From positions 1-30,622 of the IMG/VR virus record IMGVR_UViG_3300046836_000342: a DNA stretch of 30,622 bases; one strand, 5' to 3'. The DNA is from a virus. The first letter of the stretch is position 1; every line of letters starts with the position of its first letter. Positions 1-7,932 of the stretch are shown one piece after another. Both the position numbers and the translations under genes were made by a program. The notes below the pieces were generated by a model. It had not been told where the DNA came from, ran no database searches, and saw only the letters and a list, made by a program, of their open reading frames with translations.

Positions 1-226
1 TCTTGATCCCATTCCGCATCGCGTGCCGCTGGCGCTCGAATCTCTCGGGCGAGCCGACGTTGGGAGCGTAACTGTACACGCCGTCCGCCTCGACATGCGG
101 GGCCGAAATGAGCCGGCGTAAGGGTTTCCGGCAGGTCGAGCAGAACCGTTGACGGTCACGCTCCTCGATCTTGACCAACCGTTCGACCCGGTGGCCGTCT
201 GGGCATTCGAACTCAAGCAAAGGCAT
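1..226 (-). CDS. FmdB-like zinc-ribbon protein (partial, runs off left edge)
   Basis: An ATG start at 226 opens a frame that reads to the left edge without a stop, so only the first 75 residues are visible. The N-terminus MPLLEFECPDGHRVE followed by FCSTCRKPL matches the FmdB-type zinc ribbon, in which two cysteine knuckles bind one Zn. Such small proteins are common beside phage head genes, but their role is unknown. The start overlaps the end of the DUF115 gene by 14 nt, so it probably belongs to the same late operon. The family call rests on the N-terminal pattern only. Confidence 0.7.
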   Translation of the reverse strand, partial: MPLLEFECPDGHRVERLVKIEERDRQRFCSTCRKPLRRLISAPHVEADGVYSYAPNVGSPERFERQRHAMRNGIK

Positions 227-1454
227 CGACTTCCTCTGGAGTATCGGCTTCCGGGCCGAGGTTGATCGGAATGGCCTTCCCGTTGCTGTCCGATAACTGC
301 GGCAACCGCTCGAGGAAGGCTCTGTTTTTCGGCCGGATGGCTTTCACGTACGTATCGCCGACGATGTTGATCTGCGGGTACGTCCGCTCCATGACGAGCA
401 GCCAGCGGGCGCTAATCAAGAGGTCGATCTTGGATTCCCACCACCGGCCATGACCAGGGCGAATCGTGTCGTCCTCTGTCCCAGAATCGATCAACGCGCC
501 AAAGGTCAGTGCGGTCGAATTGGACGCCAGCGCGTGCCCGCCATCGGCATGCATGACCGTGTTCTCGCGCAGCCATTTATGGTGTGCCGCAGAGCCAAAA
601 ACGAGGCTGGACGGCATGGGCCCTTTGCTCCGCATCGCGCAGTCCGCACCCAGAACCGTGATCTTGTCGAAGCCCATGCACAAGGCGACGTCGATGGCTC
701 GGGTGACAGTATTTAAGCCTGACCCAGCTCTGACGGTCCCTGGGTAGAGGGTCATGTACATCCAGTCCTCGTACGGGAACTGTTGCACGACGCCGTTCGC
801 ATCGGGCCACGCCACTGGATTGCGTTTGATGCCGACAAAGTTGTGGAACCAGCGAATCCGGCGCTTGTTTGTGGTCAGGTACTGCGTGAGGTGGGGATGG
901 ACGGTTGTGGCGAGCATGTACTCGACGTCGGCCACGTCTTGCCACTCGACGAGCATGTCCGTGGTCTGATCGACCGTGAACCCGTGGGTCGGTTTGTATC
1001 CGTTGTCCACGAGCCACGGCAGGGCCGAATTGCACCCCCAGACTTCATCGCCTTGTGGCACCCATTCGGTCGCTTCTTCGGCCAGCGACGGGCCGGCACC
1101 GCAGATGACGACGTGCTTGCCCTTCCCACTGTCCACCTTGACGACAAACCGCTCATCGAGTTCGTCGATCGCCCGCCGGAACCGTTGCCAGGAGTCGAAC
1201 GCCGCTTGGTCGGTAAAGCTGGATTCGACGAGTGCCGCGAGTCCCCAGTACGGCTCTAACTCTTCGGCCACGGCGCGGTTCATATGCTGAAGGTGGTCGT
1301 GGGCCATTGCTTCCCAGGCAAAGGCATTGCCGATAATGAAGGCAGGGAAGTGGTCCGAGACCGGATTGGCGAGTGTGACCGTGGGTGACGGCGGCTTGCC
1401 GTTCTTGGCCGCCACGCGCTGAGCCTCACGACGGTCGCGACGGGCTTGGCTCAT
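213..1454 (-). CDS. DUF115/MptE-like (Maf-related) protein
   Basis: 413 aa. A central Rossmann-like segment contains HVVICGAGPSL (residues 114-124), a following WGCNSALPWL stretch, and TVLGADCA (266-273). This pattern is typical of the DUF115 / 6-hydroxymethylpterin diphosphokinase MptE-like domain. The same domain forms the core of Maf proteins, which attach pseudaminic or legionaminic acid to flagellin. Phage members of the superfamily also exist without a known role. The start overlaps the end of the head-morphogenesis gene by 4 nt (ATGA), so it should be expressed with the late structural genes. A glycosyltransferase role is inference, encouraged by the nonulosonate operon in the same phage at 6474-11257. 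A pterin or unrelated nucleotide-binding role cannot be excluded. Confidence 0.72.
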   Translation of the reverse strand: MSQARRDRREAQRVAAKNGKPPSPTVTLANPVSDHFPAFIIGNAFAWEAMAHDHLQHMNRAVAEELEPYWGLAALVESSFTDQAAFDSWQRFRRAIDELDERFVVKVDSGKGKHVVICGAGPSLAEEATEWVPQGDEVWGCNSALPWLVDNGYKPTHGFTVDQTTDMLVEWQDVADVEYMLATTVHPHLTQYLTTNKRRIRWFHNFVGIKRNPVAWPDANGVVQQFPYEDWMYMTLYPGTVRAGSGLNTVTRAIDVALCMGFDKITVLGADCAMRSKGPMPSSLVFGSAAHHKWLRENTVMHADGGHALASNSTALTFGALIDSGTEDDTIRPGHGRWWESKIDLLISARWLLVMERTYPQINIVGDTYVKAIRPKNRAFLERLPQLSDSNGKAIPINLGPEADTPEEVDAFA

Positions 1455-2341
1455 GCGACTGAGACGAGGCTAATGCAGCGGCAATTGTACGTGTCATCGC
1501 CGGGGATATAGTTGCCGTTCGAGTAGAGCGCATCATACGGCACGGTCTCGCCTTCCATCATCACATGCTCGTCCCGCTCGCGGTCATCCATGACGCCTTT
1601 CCACGTCTTGGTCAGTGAACCCTGTTCGACAATGCCCTGATTGATCGCGTCACGCCAGGCTAAATCCTGCCCAAGTTTCATGGCGTCAAGACTCGCCGTT
1701 CGGCTGATGGTCTCGGCATTCAGTGCCACGGCGCGGCGCGTGTATGCAGCAACGGATTTCTCGATGGCCGCGTCCCCAAAATCGGTTTCCGCCGCCAGCT
1801 TGGCTTCGTACTTGGCGACATTCGCCACTTGCGTTGGCGACAGGCCAACTATCTGCCGGATCTCTCGCGCAATCGTGGCCGCCGAGTCGCCATTGCGGAT
1901 CCCGTTCTCGATAAACGCCTTGACGGCTTCCCGGGTATCGTCGGCCAGTGATTGGACGACCTTGGTATCGAGCTCGCGGACGCCTTCGACGACATGGGGC
2001 GAGAGGTAGTTGAATGCGACACCAACCACGCCATTCACCTGACCCGCGTCCGGCAGGTCAAGAATGGCCGAGTCAAACGCCGCCGCGACGGCCTGTCTGA
2101 TGCGGACACTCAGCACCAGAAGGGCGCGGTCCACCAGCACCGCAAACGAGCCACCGACCGCGACATCAGCCACGAGTCGGTCGAGCGCATGGGACCGGAT
2201 GATGTCTTCGAGGTCCGTATCACTCAGGTTCTTCCGGATGGTATCAAAGGCGCGCAGCACGGCCGCACTCAACGCCGGCTGCAATCGTGCGGCTCGGCGT
2301 CGGGCGCGTTGCCATGCCTCGAGTTCAACCGCTGAGAGCAT
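1451..2341 (-). CDS. Phage head morphogenesis protein (SPP1 gp7 / Mu gpF type)
   Basis: 296 aa from ATG 2341. An in-frame TTG at 2374 would add 11 residues but overlap the upstream gene by 50 nt instead of 17. The C-terminus carries the minor-head-protein signature: KTWKGVMDDRERDEHVMMEGE, with the first residues forming the usual W-x-D-x-R-x-x-H pattern, then PGDDTYNCRC near the end. These proteins associate with the portal and are ejected or act in head assembly. The N-terminal half is mostly helical. The gene lies downstream of the portal as expected and is coupled by ATGA to the DUF115 gene. Confidence 0.85.
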   Translation of the reverse strand: MLSAVELEAWQRARRRAARLQPALSAAVLRAFDTIRKNLSDTDLEDIIRSHALDRLVADVAVGGSFAVLVDRALLVLSVRIRQAVAAAFDSAILDLPDAGQVNGVVGVAFNYLSPHVVEGVRELDTKVVQSLADDTREAVKAFIENGIRNGDSAATIAREIRQIVGLSPTQVANVAKYEAKLAAETDFGDAAIEKSVAAYTRRAVALNAETISRTASLDAMKLGQDLAWRDAINQGIVEQGSLTKTWKGVMDDRERDEHVMMEGETVPYDALYSNGNYIPGDDTYNCRCISLVSVA

Positions 2342-2555
2342 CGCCGTTCGTCGGGGAGACAAACTTCCGCTCAACTACCGTCGCATCGAGAGACCAATCG
2401 ACGTACTGCTCGATGGTCGCCTCGACCAGACTGTCGTTGCTGATCTTGACCGCGATGCTGATAACGCCCTTCATTGGCGCGCCATCCAGCAGCACCTTCG
2501 TATTGCCCGGATCTCCGTCGGGGCAACTAACCTGAAGCCGATGGAGGTCTGGCAT
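2325..2555 (-). CDS. Small conserved-type phage protein of the head module
   Basis: 76 aa, not assigned to a named family. It begins MPDLHRLQVSCPDGDPG and continues VLLDGAPMKGVISIAVKI, a beta-rich pattern seen in small proteins near phage portal and head genes. There is no membrane segment. The ATG at 2555 shares its A with the stop of the upstream 63-aa frame (TGATG), and the end overlaps the head-morphogenesis gene. A structural accessory role is a guess from position. Confidence 0.65.
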   Translation of the reverse strand: MPDLHRLQVSCPDGDPGNTKVLLDGAPMKGVISIAVKISNDSLVEATIEQYVDWSLDATVVERKFVSPTNGDALSG

Positions 2556-2746
2556 CAGCCCTTAGATGCCGGGACGGTCTGCGTGCTGCTCGAGTTAGCC
2601 GCGTTCTCGCCAGGGTTCTGATGATGCTGCGCGTCATGGCTCGCATGGTTCGCGGCGATTGTCGAATGGGCTTGGCTCGCCTTGCTCGGCGTGTCGCCAT
2701 CGGACGGCATGCCTGCACAGCCCGGACTAGTCGGTTGCATCGCCAT
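2555..2746 (-). CDS. Small His/Ser/Ala-rich protein
   Basis: 63 aa. The ATG at 2746 is preceded by a good ribosome site, AAGGAG, about 7 nt upstream. The same frame runs further upstream, but only out of register with the neighbouring gene, so this start is chosen. The sequence is low-complexity and hydrophilic with several His residues (HSTIAANHASHDAQHH) and looks disordered. No family is recognised. It overlaps its upstream neighbour by 20 nt and abuts the next gene as TGATG. Confidence 0.5.
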   Translation of the reverse strand: MAMQPTSPGCAGMPSDGDTPSKASQAHSTIAANHASHDAQHHQNPGENAANSSSTQTVPASKG

Positions 2747-2960
2747 TCTCGTCTCCTTGGTCAAACGTGGTGTCCGATTCCTTTCGTACACGCGTGCCGA
2801 TGTAGTGATAGTCCCCGTTGTCCCACGAACTGACATAGCGGGCAATGCCGTTCCCGAACTGGACATCCAGCGCATCGTATCCTTTGCTCATTTTGGGGGC
2901 GCGGTTCCCGTCCATCGGCCCGCCAACGAACTCCGGATACTCATGCGGGACGTGTGTCAT
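2727..2960 (-). CDS. Small phage protein with FVGGPMDG motif
   Basis: 77 aa. It starts MTHVPHEYPEFVGGPMDGNRAPKM and contains an aromatic-rich tail (WDNGDYHYIGTRVRK). The FVGGPxDG opening recurs in small uncharacterised proteins of many actinophage and proteobacterial phage genomes. Its function is unknown. It overlaps the portal gene stop by 4 nt (ATGA), so it is translationally coupled to the packaging genes. Confidence 0.7.
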   Translation of the reverse strand: MTHVPHEYPEFVGGPMDGNRAPKMSKGYDALDVQFGNGIARYVSSWDNGDYHYIGTRVRKESDTTFDQGDENGDATD

Positions 2961-4546
2961 GCGACAGTTGGCTGCGGCGCCGGCGTGGGTGGTCGCTGCC
3001 GGAGTGCCAACTGTGCCGCCATCTCGTCCGCTTTCTGTGCCGCATCCGCCGCCTTCGCCGCGTCCATCTCTTGGACCAGTTCGTCGATATTCTCGTCCGG
3101 ACTCAACCGTTGCCCATCCTGTAACGCTTCAAGTACCACACGAGCCGGGAGGTTCAACGCGGTCGCCAGTGTTCCCCACGCCGTCATCATGTCAGCCTGC
3201 ATCGACATGTCGTCAAACTCGCGGTTGATCTCGATAGACCCGCCATCGGGCAATCGGAGATAGTTCGCATGAAACTGCATGGCCTTCTCAACGGCGTCCT
3301 GTAGTCCGCGAGCCGTGACCGCCAGCTTCGAGTCCGATGCGCTTTTGTCGATCCGCTTGGCTTGAGCTGTCTCGGCCGTTCGCTTCTGCGGGGCGAGCAT
3401 CGAGAGGCCAAGGACGCCCATGTCTGACTTCATGTCGTCCAGCGAGACCTTCACCTCGTTGAGTGCTTGGCCGGTATGTGACACGTACTTGGCGTCCGCG
3501 CCTAACGGGAGCCAGAGTACGGTGTCAGGTCCTACCACGACCGGTTCCTTGCCACCCGCCGAATTGGATGCGCCGATAATGGCAAGGACCGGGACACACG
3601 TTTTGTGGATCGAGGTCGCCTGGTCACTGGACCGCTGATAGAACGCGATGTTGAGATAGGCCAGGTCGATGAGCGGCGGGTCGGAATCGAACAACGCCCG
3701 ACGCCCGGAGCTCTGCACTTCCGCCAACGGGATCTCGGTCTGGTTTACATACCGGCCTTCGTCGACCAGGACAACTGTCTGCGTGTCGGTAACCTCAAGC
3801 AGCGTAAAGCCAACCATCCCGTTCTCGTTCCACAACACCCGGTAGCGCGTCTGCGTCTTTTCACCAAAGGCGCCATCGGGAACCGAGGTCGTCTCCTTGA
3901 GCACGATCTGGGTGAGAATGAGCCGTCCCCCAACCGTCTGCGTTCGCCAACTGACGATGTTGTCCTTTTTGATGAGCACCCAGTACGGCCGCATCGCCGC
4001 TGGGCCTGTTTCATCAGCAAGCGTCAGGATGCGGCCACCCGTATTCGGATAGTCCACGAGAATCGCACAGTGGCCCGTCTCGATGGCTTCCTGTAGCGCC
4101 TCGTGAATGAACACGTCGCCATGCGTGCCGGCGTTGTCGATATTCTCCCACTGGTCACGGATGGGTTGCGGGACATCGTCACCGAACTCCGGGTCTCGGC
4201 GAAAGACGTAGCCGGTCAGCCCTTCGACAGCACTCCGGAAGGCGTTGAAGAAAACGGTTGAGCGGAGGCGAGCCTGGTAGTTCTGCGGCTCCTCACCTGG
4301 CGCTTGCGGGAGGTACGTGTTCTGCCGAGCTCGTACGCTTTCAGTCCCGCCCCACACGTCGCGACAGATGGTTAACGCGTTCTGCTGCTTCTCAGCGGCC
4401 GGTGAGAGCGTACTGGGGAGGTTTCGCTTCTCGCCAGGAAAACCGGCAATCTGGACACCACCCGGGCGTAACGGACCGTCACCGGGTCGGTTGCCGACAT
4501 TGGCGGGGTCCGTATCAGGGACGTAGGGCAGTTGATAGGTCGCCAT
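2957..4546 (-). CDS. Portal protein (DUF4055 family)
   Basis: 529 aa, usual for the family. Portal proteins form the dodecameric ring at the head vertex through which DNA is packaged and ejected. DUF4055-like features are CRDVWGGTESVRARQNTYLP near residue 60, then LTGYVFRRDPEF and a central beta-rich region. The C-terminal end is helical and coiled-coil-like with an Ala/Gln/Pro-rich tail. The ATG at 4546 is preceded by GAGG about 7 nt upstream. It follows the large terminase gene directly, the canonical terS-terL-portal-head order. Confidence 0.88.
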   Translation of the reverse strand: MATYQLPYVPDTDPANVGNRPGDGPLRPGGVQIAGFPGEKRNLPSTLSPAAEKQQNALTICRDVWGGTESVRARQNTYLPQAPGEEPQNYQARLRSTVFFNAFRSAVEGLTGYVFRRDPEFGDDVPQPIRDQWENIDNAGTHGDVFIHEALQEAIETGHCAILVDYPNTGGRILTLADETGPAAMRPYWVLIKKDNIVSWRTQTVGGRLILTQIVLKETTSVPDGAFGEKTQTRYRVLWNENGMVGFTLLEVTDTQTVVLVDEGRYVNQTEIPLAEVQSSGRRALFDSDPPLIDLAYLNIAFYQRSSDQATSIHKTCVPVLAIIGASNSAGGKEPVVVGPDTVLWLPLGADAKYVSHTGQALNEVKVSLDDMKSDMGVLGLSMLAPQKRTAETAQAKRIDKSASDSKLAVTARGLQDAVEKAMQFHANYLRLPDGGSIEINREFDDMSMQADMMTAWGTLATALNLPARVVLEALQDGQRLSPDENIDELVQEMDAAKAADAAQKADEMAAQLALRQRPPTPAPQPTVA

Positions 4547-4547
4547 G

Positions 4548-5801
4548 CTACATCCTCAGTGTGGAGAAAGTGGCGGCCCTCGTGTGCAGGAGGTTAAACC
4601 GTTGCCAGATGAGATACCCCAACGCATCAGTGATGTGGTCGAGCCCTAAACTCTTGTCCGGCAGGCTCGTTCCGTCCTTGTACGTCATGCCATCCAACCC
4701 ACGAATAAGCGCCTTGGCGTTCGGGTGAACGTGCAGCCGACGCTTGCCGTTCGCGTCCTTCAACATCGTCTGAACAGCATTGATCCGGTCAGGAATCGGG
4801 ATTGCGGACGGATGGACATCCACAATCAATCCATGACTCTGCAAGATTGTGATGTCCGTTGTCCCAGCCACCGCACTCGTCCGCCGCTGGTTCGCTGATG
4901 GGTCAGGGCAGACAATGATCGGACGACCCTTGTAGCGTCTCACGATTTCGGCGGCCACCTCTTCCGTGTTCGAGGTGTGGAGCTCAAGGGCTTCAAGGAC
5001 GTGGCATTCGTCGCCAACCTTTATGGCAACGACGGTCGCCATCGGATTGATGTTGAAATCCTGGCCGACCAGAATCTCACCACCAACGTCCTTGATGTCC
5101 TTGGAGACGTTGAGCAGACGGTCGAAGTTGTCATAGACCCGCCCCGCTAGTGTCTCAAAACTCGCCTCGAACTCCTGGCGAAAGACGCGCGAATCCATGC
5201 TTGATCGTGCCGCCTCAATCTCGTCAGGCGGGACGTTCCCACCTTTCAGCGTCGTGAAACTCCACGACTTCCACTCTTTGTCATCAACCACGCCCTTCAA
5301 GTACAGGTCGTAGGCGTAGTTGTAGCCCATCGGCGTCCCGACAAAGAGAGCTCGCCCCTGCCGATCGGCCAACGCTGGCCTGAGCACTTCCTGCCAGAGC
5401 GTCGGGTCGATCATCGCGAACTCGTCACAGACGACAAAATTGAGGCCGAGGCCGCGGAGGCTGTCCGGGTTATCGGCACCCTTCAATGCGATGCGCGAGC
5501 CATTGCGGAGTTCGAGGCTGAGTTCTGTCTCGTTCGGCGCTTTGGCTAGTTGGCTTCGAGGTACCACCTGCTTCACGGCACGCCACGCGATTTCCTTGGC
5601 CATGCGGTAGGTCGGGGCGACATACCAACAGACCGCGTTCCTCTTCTCGCCGGCCGCTGCTGCGAGTTCTGCCGCGGCGAGGTACGTCTTGCCGAACCGC
5701 CTTCCAGCAACGAGGACGCGAAACCGGTGGTCCGACTCAAAGACATCGGCCTGGGGATCGGTGAACTCGATCCATTTGACGGGCCGAGTCGCAGCAGTCA
5801 T
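4548..5801 (-). CDS. terL: Terminase large subunit
   Basis: 417 aa; ATPase and nuclease that pumps phage DNA into the prohead. The Walker A-type loop is GRRFGKT (residues 33-39) and Walker B is VVCDE (123-127) with the catalytic Glu at 127. The coupling-motif region FVGTPMG is at 153-159. The C-terminal RNase H-like nuclease shows VGQDFNI with D248 and a late acidic pair in LDHITDAL (D388, D392). The length and order fit the Terminase_6-type family. It lies 2 nt after the small-subunit gene. Confidence 0.95.
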   Translation of the reverse strand: MTAATRPVKWIEFTDPQADVFESDHRFRVLVAGRRFGKTYLAAAELAAAAGEKRNAVCWYVAPTYRMAKEIAWRAVKQVVPRSQLAKAPNETELSLELRNGSRIALKGADNPDSLRGLGLNFVVCDEFAMIDPTLWQEVLRPALADRQGRALFVGTPMGYNYAYDLYLKGVVDDKEWKSWSFTTLKGGNVPPDEIEAARSSMDSRVFRQEFEASFETLAGRVYDNFDRLLNVSKDIKDVGGEILVGQDFNINPMATVVAIKVGDECHVLEALELHTSNTEEVAAEIVRRYKGRPIIVCPDPSANQRRTSAVAGTTDITILQSHGLIVDVHPSAIPIPDRINAVQTMLKDANGKRRLHVHPNAKALIRGLDGMTYKDGTSLPDKSLGLDHITDALGYLIWQRFNLLHTRAATFSTLRM

Positions 5802-5803
5802 GG

Positions 5804-6172
5804 CTAGTTGGCTGACCGACGACGGAAGGCTAGCATGTCGATCTCGCCAGAGTGCTCGACGCGTTCGGTATAGAGACCAGCCGCCTTGCCGCGGGAGATG
5901 GCGGCCGTAACGGCTGGTCCGTACTGGCCGGCTTCAATGGCTCCGTCGCGCAGGTCGGCGAGTTCTTTCAGGTGAGTCGCGAGAGTGATTCCCGCTTCCT
6001 CGATAATCGGTGCGCGAAGGTTAGCAATTTCTGTTGCGATACTAGCATTCCCTAGCAATCGCGTTGCTTGAACGCTCGCGCCATTCGGGCTAAAGCCAGC
6101 CCTGATAGCGGCTTGCGTCGCGTTGCCGTCTTTAACGTATTCGACGACGAATCGTTGCTGGCGTTCTGTCAT
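5804..6172 (-). CDS. terS: Terminase small subunit
   Basis: 122 aa. The N-terminal helix-turn-helix has the Terminase_2 pattern: MTERQQRFVVEYVKDGNATQ followed by AAIRAGFSPNGA and a short helix ending LLGNASIATEI. It recognises the packaging site and recruits the large subunit. The ATG overlaps the stop of the 53-aa zinc-ribbon gene by 4 nt, and terL follows. Confidence 0.92.
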   Translation of the reverse strand: MTERQQRFVVEYVKDGNATQAAIRAGFSPNGASVQATRLLGNASIATEIANLRAPIIEEAGITLATHLKELADLRDGAIEAGQYGPAVTAAISRGKAAGLYTERVEHSGEIDMLAFRRRSAN

Positions 6173-6330
6173 GCCCAGGTCATCTCCACCTTGCTTTTAC
6201 AGCGAGGACAGTGGGTTGCGAGTCCCTGACCGTTCCGCTCGCCATCGGTTCGGAGGATACGGACGGTCACTTGGACCTCGCCGGGAATGGCCAAGAGCCA
6301 AGTGCGGCAAGGAAACTCAGTACGCGCCAT
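6169..6330 (-). CDS. Small zinc-knuckle protein upstream of terS
   Basis: 53 aa. It ends CPRCKSKVEMTWA and has another Cys in FPCRTW, suggesting one zinc ribbon or a half-ribbon. The frame is open further upstream to 6477, but a terminator-like hairpin at 6360-6400 lies in that extension, so the ATG at 6330 is preferred even though no clear ribosome site precedes it. It is coupled to terS by ATGA. The function is unknown; Com-like translational regulators of phages look superficially similar. Confidence 0.55.
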   Translation of the reverse strand: MARTEFPCRTWLLAIPGEVQVTVRILRTDGERNGQGLATHCPRCKSKVEMTWA

Positions 6331-6359
6331 GCGGATGCGGCCGGGGCAGCGAACATCGG

Positions 6360-6400
6360 TATAGACAAAGGCCCCCGTGACCGTGAGAGTCGCGAGGGCC
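6360..6400 (-). terminator. Rho-independent-type terminator after the sugar operon
   Basis: On the minus strand GGCCCTCG pairs with CGGGGGCC (one T-G wobble). An inner GAC/GTC pair extends the stem, and a 7-nt loop closes it. TTTGTCTAT follows. It lies between the stop of the last sugar-operon gene (6474) and the start of the packaging genes (6330), so it would separate the two transcription units. The T-run is short and no folding was computed. Confidence 0.6.
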
Positions 6401-6473
6401 GTGAAACGACCGTGAGGATGTGGGTCGGCGGGTTGGGCCGATAGGGAGAATATGGGGGCGGCACGAGGATTGG
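6401..6473. other. Short non-coding gap between sugar and packaging modules
   Basis: Together with the hairpin, the gap from 6331 to 6473 (143 nt) contains no gene I can support. A TATACC box near 6353-6358 on the minus strand, just downstream of the hairpin, could be part of a packaging promoter, but no matching -35 is visible. Confidence 0.4.
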
Positions 6474-6707
6474 TCAACGAGGGGATTCCGGTATTTGAGT
6501 CAGAACAACCTCAGACCACCGATAGCCAAAGACGAACGAGACGATGACTAGTGCAACACTCAGACTGATCCCGACGGCAGGACTGAAGCGCAGCCATATC
6601 CCGATCGCCGTATCCTTTTGCGACGGCTCTCGGTACCTGAAGTAACACCAGTGGCCCCACGGCAGGCGCGCGAAATATGCTGGCTTGCCTTCCCATGTGC
6701 CCTTCAA
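6474..6707 (-). CDS. Small single-span membrane protein, last gene of sugar operon
   Basis: 77 aa. The N-terminal half is aromatic-rich (FARLPWGHWCYFRYREP). It is followed by one predicted transmembrane helix around residues 47-65 (VGISLSVALVIVSFVFGY) and a short polar tail. No family is recognised. Its ATG overlaps the stop of the aminotransferase gene by 4 nt, so it is the eighth and last member of the operon, just before the terminator. A role in anchoring or exporting the sugar product is possible but unsupported. Confidence 0.65.
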   Translation of the reverse strand: MKGTWEGKPAYFARLPWGHWCYFRYREPSQKDTAIGIWLRFSPAVGISLSVALVIVSFVFGYRWSEVVLTQIPESPR

Positions 6708-7738
6708 CTCAGTTCCTCAATGGCGCGTTTGAGGGCTTTGGCGTTCTTCTCGGCTGAGGCGATGCTATTCGTCTGAAACTGGAGGAGTCGCGGCTGGAGC
6801 GATTCGGCAACAGGACAGAGTTTGTACTGTTTGAAGAGTGGCTGAAACGCGGGTTCGTCATACGTGAGTCGCCATGCCGGATAGGGCTGTTCGCCGCCCT
6901 GCCTCACGATCGCATCACTGAGCCGAAGCGCGACGCCCGGAGTGTCGCACACGACGGCGTAGGTCCAGTAGTCGTGGGTCCAACCGTCGGGGACGTGTTG
7001 AGGGACGAGCCAGTCGCAGCCGGCAATGGCTTCACGGTAGAGTTGCGCGGCTTCGCGACGCAGGCGCACTAATTCATCGGGCCATGATCGAGTCCAGCCC
7101 ACACCGCCGACAGCCATGTTGAATAGGTCAAGTCCAGCCGCCGCCGTAATATCGTTCATGCGGTAGTTCCAGCCGAGCGAGTGGTGACGCTCAAAGGTTG
7201 GGCTTTTGATGGCGTCGGGGTCGATGCGGGGTTGGTCAGCTCGCATCCGATACCCGAGGCTCGAGAACTCCCGCGCTTTCGTGGCTAGTTCCTCATCGTT
7301 CGTGACGAGCACGCCGCCTTCGCCGAGTGCGAGAATCTTGGAAGCTTGGAAACTGTAACTGGTGAACTCGGCAAGGATGTTATGCGGCCGCAACGTCTGG
7401 GCCGCGTCGTCTATCGCGCGTCCCGAGAATCCAGACTGGGCGTGCAGACCATAGAGCGATACAGGAATCGTCGGTATCGAATAGCCAGCGCCGCCCATCA
7501 GCCACGTCCGTTCGTCCACATCGCAGAACGCCGGAACCGCCCCAGCATGCAGAACCGCAATCGTGGTCGATGCCATCGTGAGCGGTGGGACGGCTACGCG
7601 GTCTCCCGGCTTCACACCAAGCGCCACAAGAGCCGTATGCAAAGTTGCGGTCCCATTCACTAGCGCGATTGCGTACTTTGCGCCGACATAGGCGGCGAAC
7701 TCGCGCTCGAATGCAGCGACCGCAGAGCCGTTCTTCAT
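6704..7738 (-). CDS. pseC: PLP-dependent sugar aminotransferase (DegT/DnrJ/EryC1/StrS; PseC-like)
   Basis: 344 aa from ATG 7738, which overlaps the previous stop by 4 nt; upstream in-frame codons are rejected for that reason. Fold-type I aminotransferase. NGTATLHTALVALG (28-41) is the PLP-phosphate region, DDAAQ (110-114) gives the Asp that holds the pyridine nitrogen, and SFQASKILALGEGG (129-142) carries the Schiff-base Lys at 134. In the pseudaminic pathway PseC transfers an amino group to C4 of the 4-keto UDP-sugar made by PseB. Substrate and stereochemistry are inferred from the neighbouring pseB-, neuB- and spsF-like genes. Confidence 0.88.
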   Translation of the reverse strand: MKNGSAVAAFEREFAAYVGAKYAIALVNGTATLHTALVALGVKPGDRVAVPPLTMASTTIAVLHAGAVPAFCDVDERTWLMGGAGYSIPTIPVSLYGLHAQSGFSGRAIDDAAQTLRPHNILAEFTSYSFQASKILALGEGGVLVTNDEELATKAREFSSLGYRMRADQPRIDPDAIKSPTFERHHSLGWNYRMNDITAAAGLDLFNMAVGGVGWTRSWPDELVRLRREAAQLYREAIAGCDWLVPQHVPDGWTHDYWTYAVVCDTPGVALRLSDAIVRQGGEQPYPAWRLTYDEPAFQPLFKQYKLCPVAESLQPRLLQFQTNSIASAEKNAKALKRAIEELS

Positions 7739-7932
7739 CCAAGCACCCGCACCCATTCTTCGCCGTACAACTCGACCGCGTACGCACGCGGCCATGCGAG
7801 GATTGTGAAGCAATCATGCGGCGGGACGATCTCCCTCAAAAAACCGTGACAGTGGCACCGGTCGCCGGGGATGGCGAGAAGGCTAAACAGTCGCGCCTTG
7901 AGGGGACTCATGATCTTCTTCTGCTCTGTCAA
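7735..7932 (-). CDS. Small unknown protein inside the sugar operon
   Basis: 65 aa with ATGA overlaps at both ends, strongly suggesting it is translated. The central part contains GDRCHCHGFLREIVPPHDCF, with three Cys and three His that could bind a metal. The C-terminal part is hydrophobic/aromatic (ILAWPRAYAVELYGEEW). No family is recognised. Being between the cytidylyltransferase and the aminotransferase suggests a small accessory or regulator of the pathway, but this is only positional. Confidence 0.65.
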   Translation of the reverse strand: MTEQKKIMSPLKARLFSLLAIPGDRCHCHGFLREIVPPHDCFTILAWPRAYAVELYGEEWVRVLG

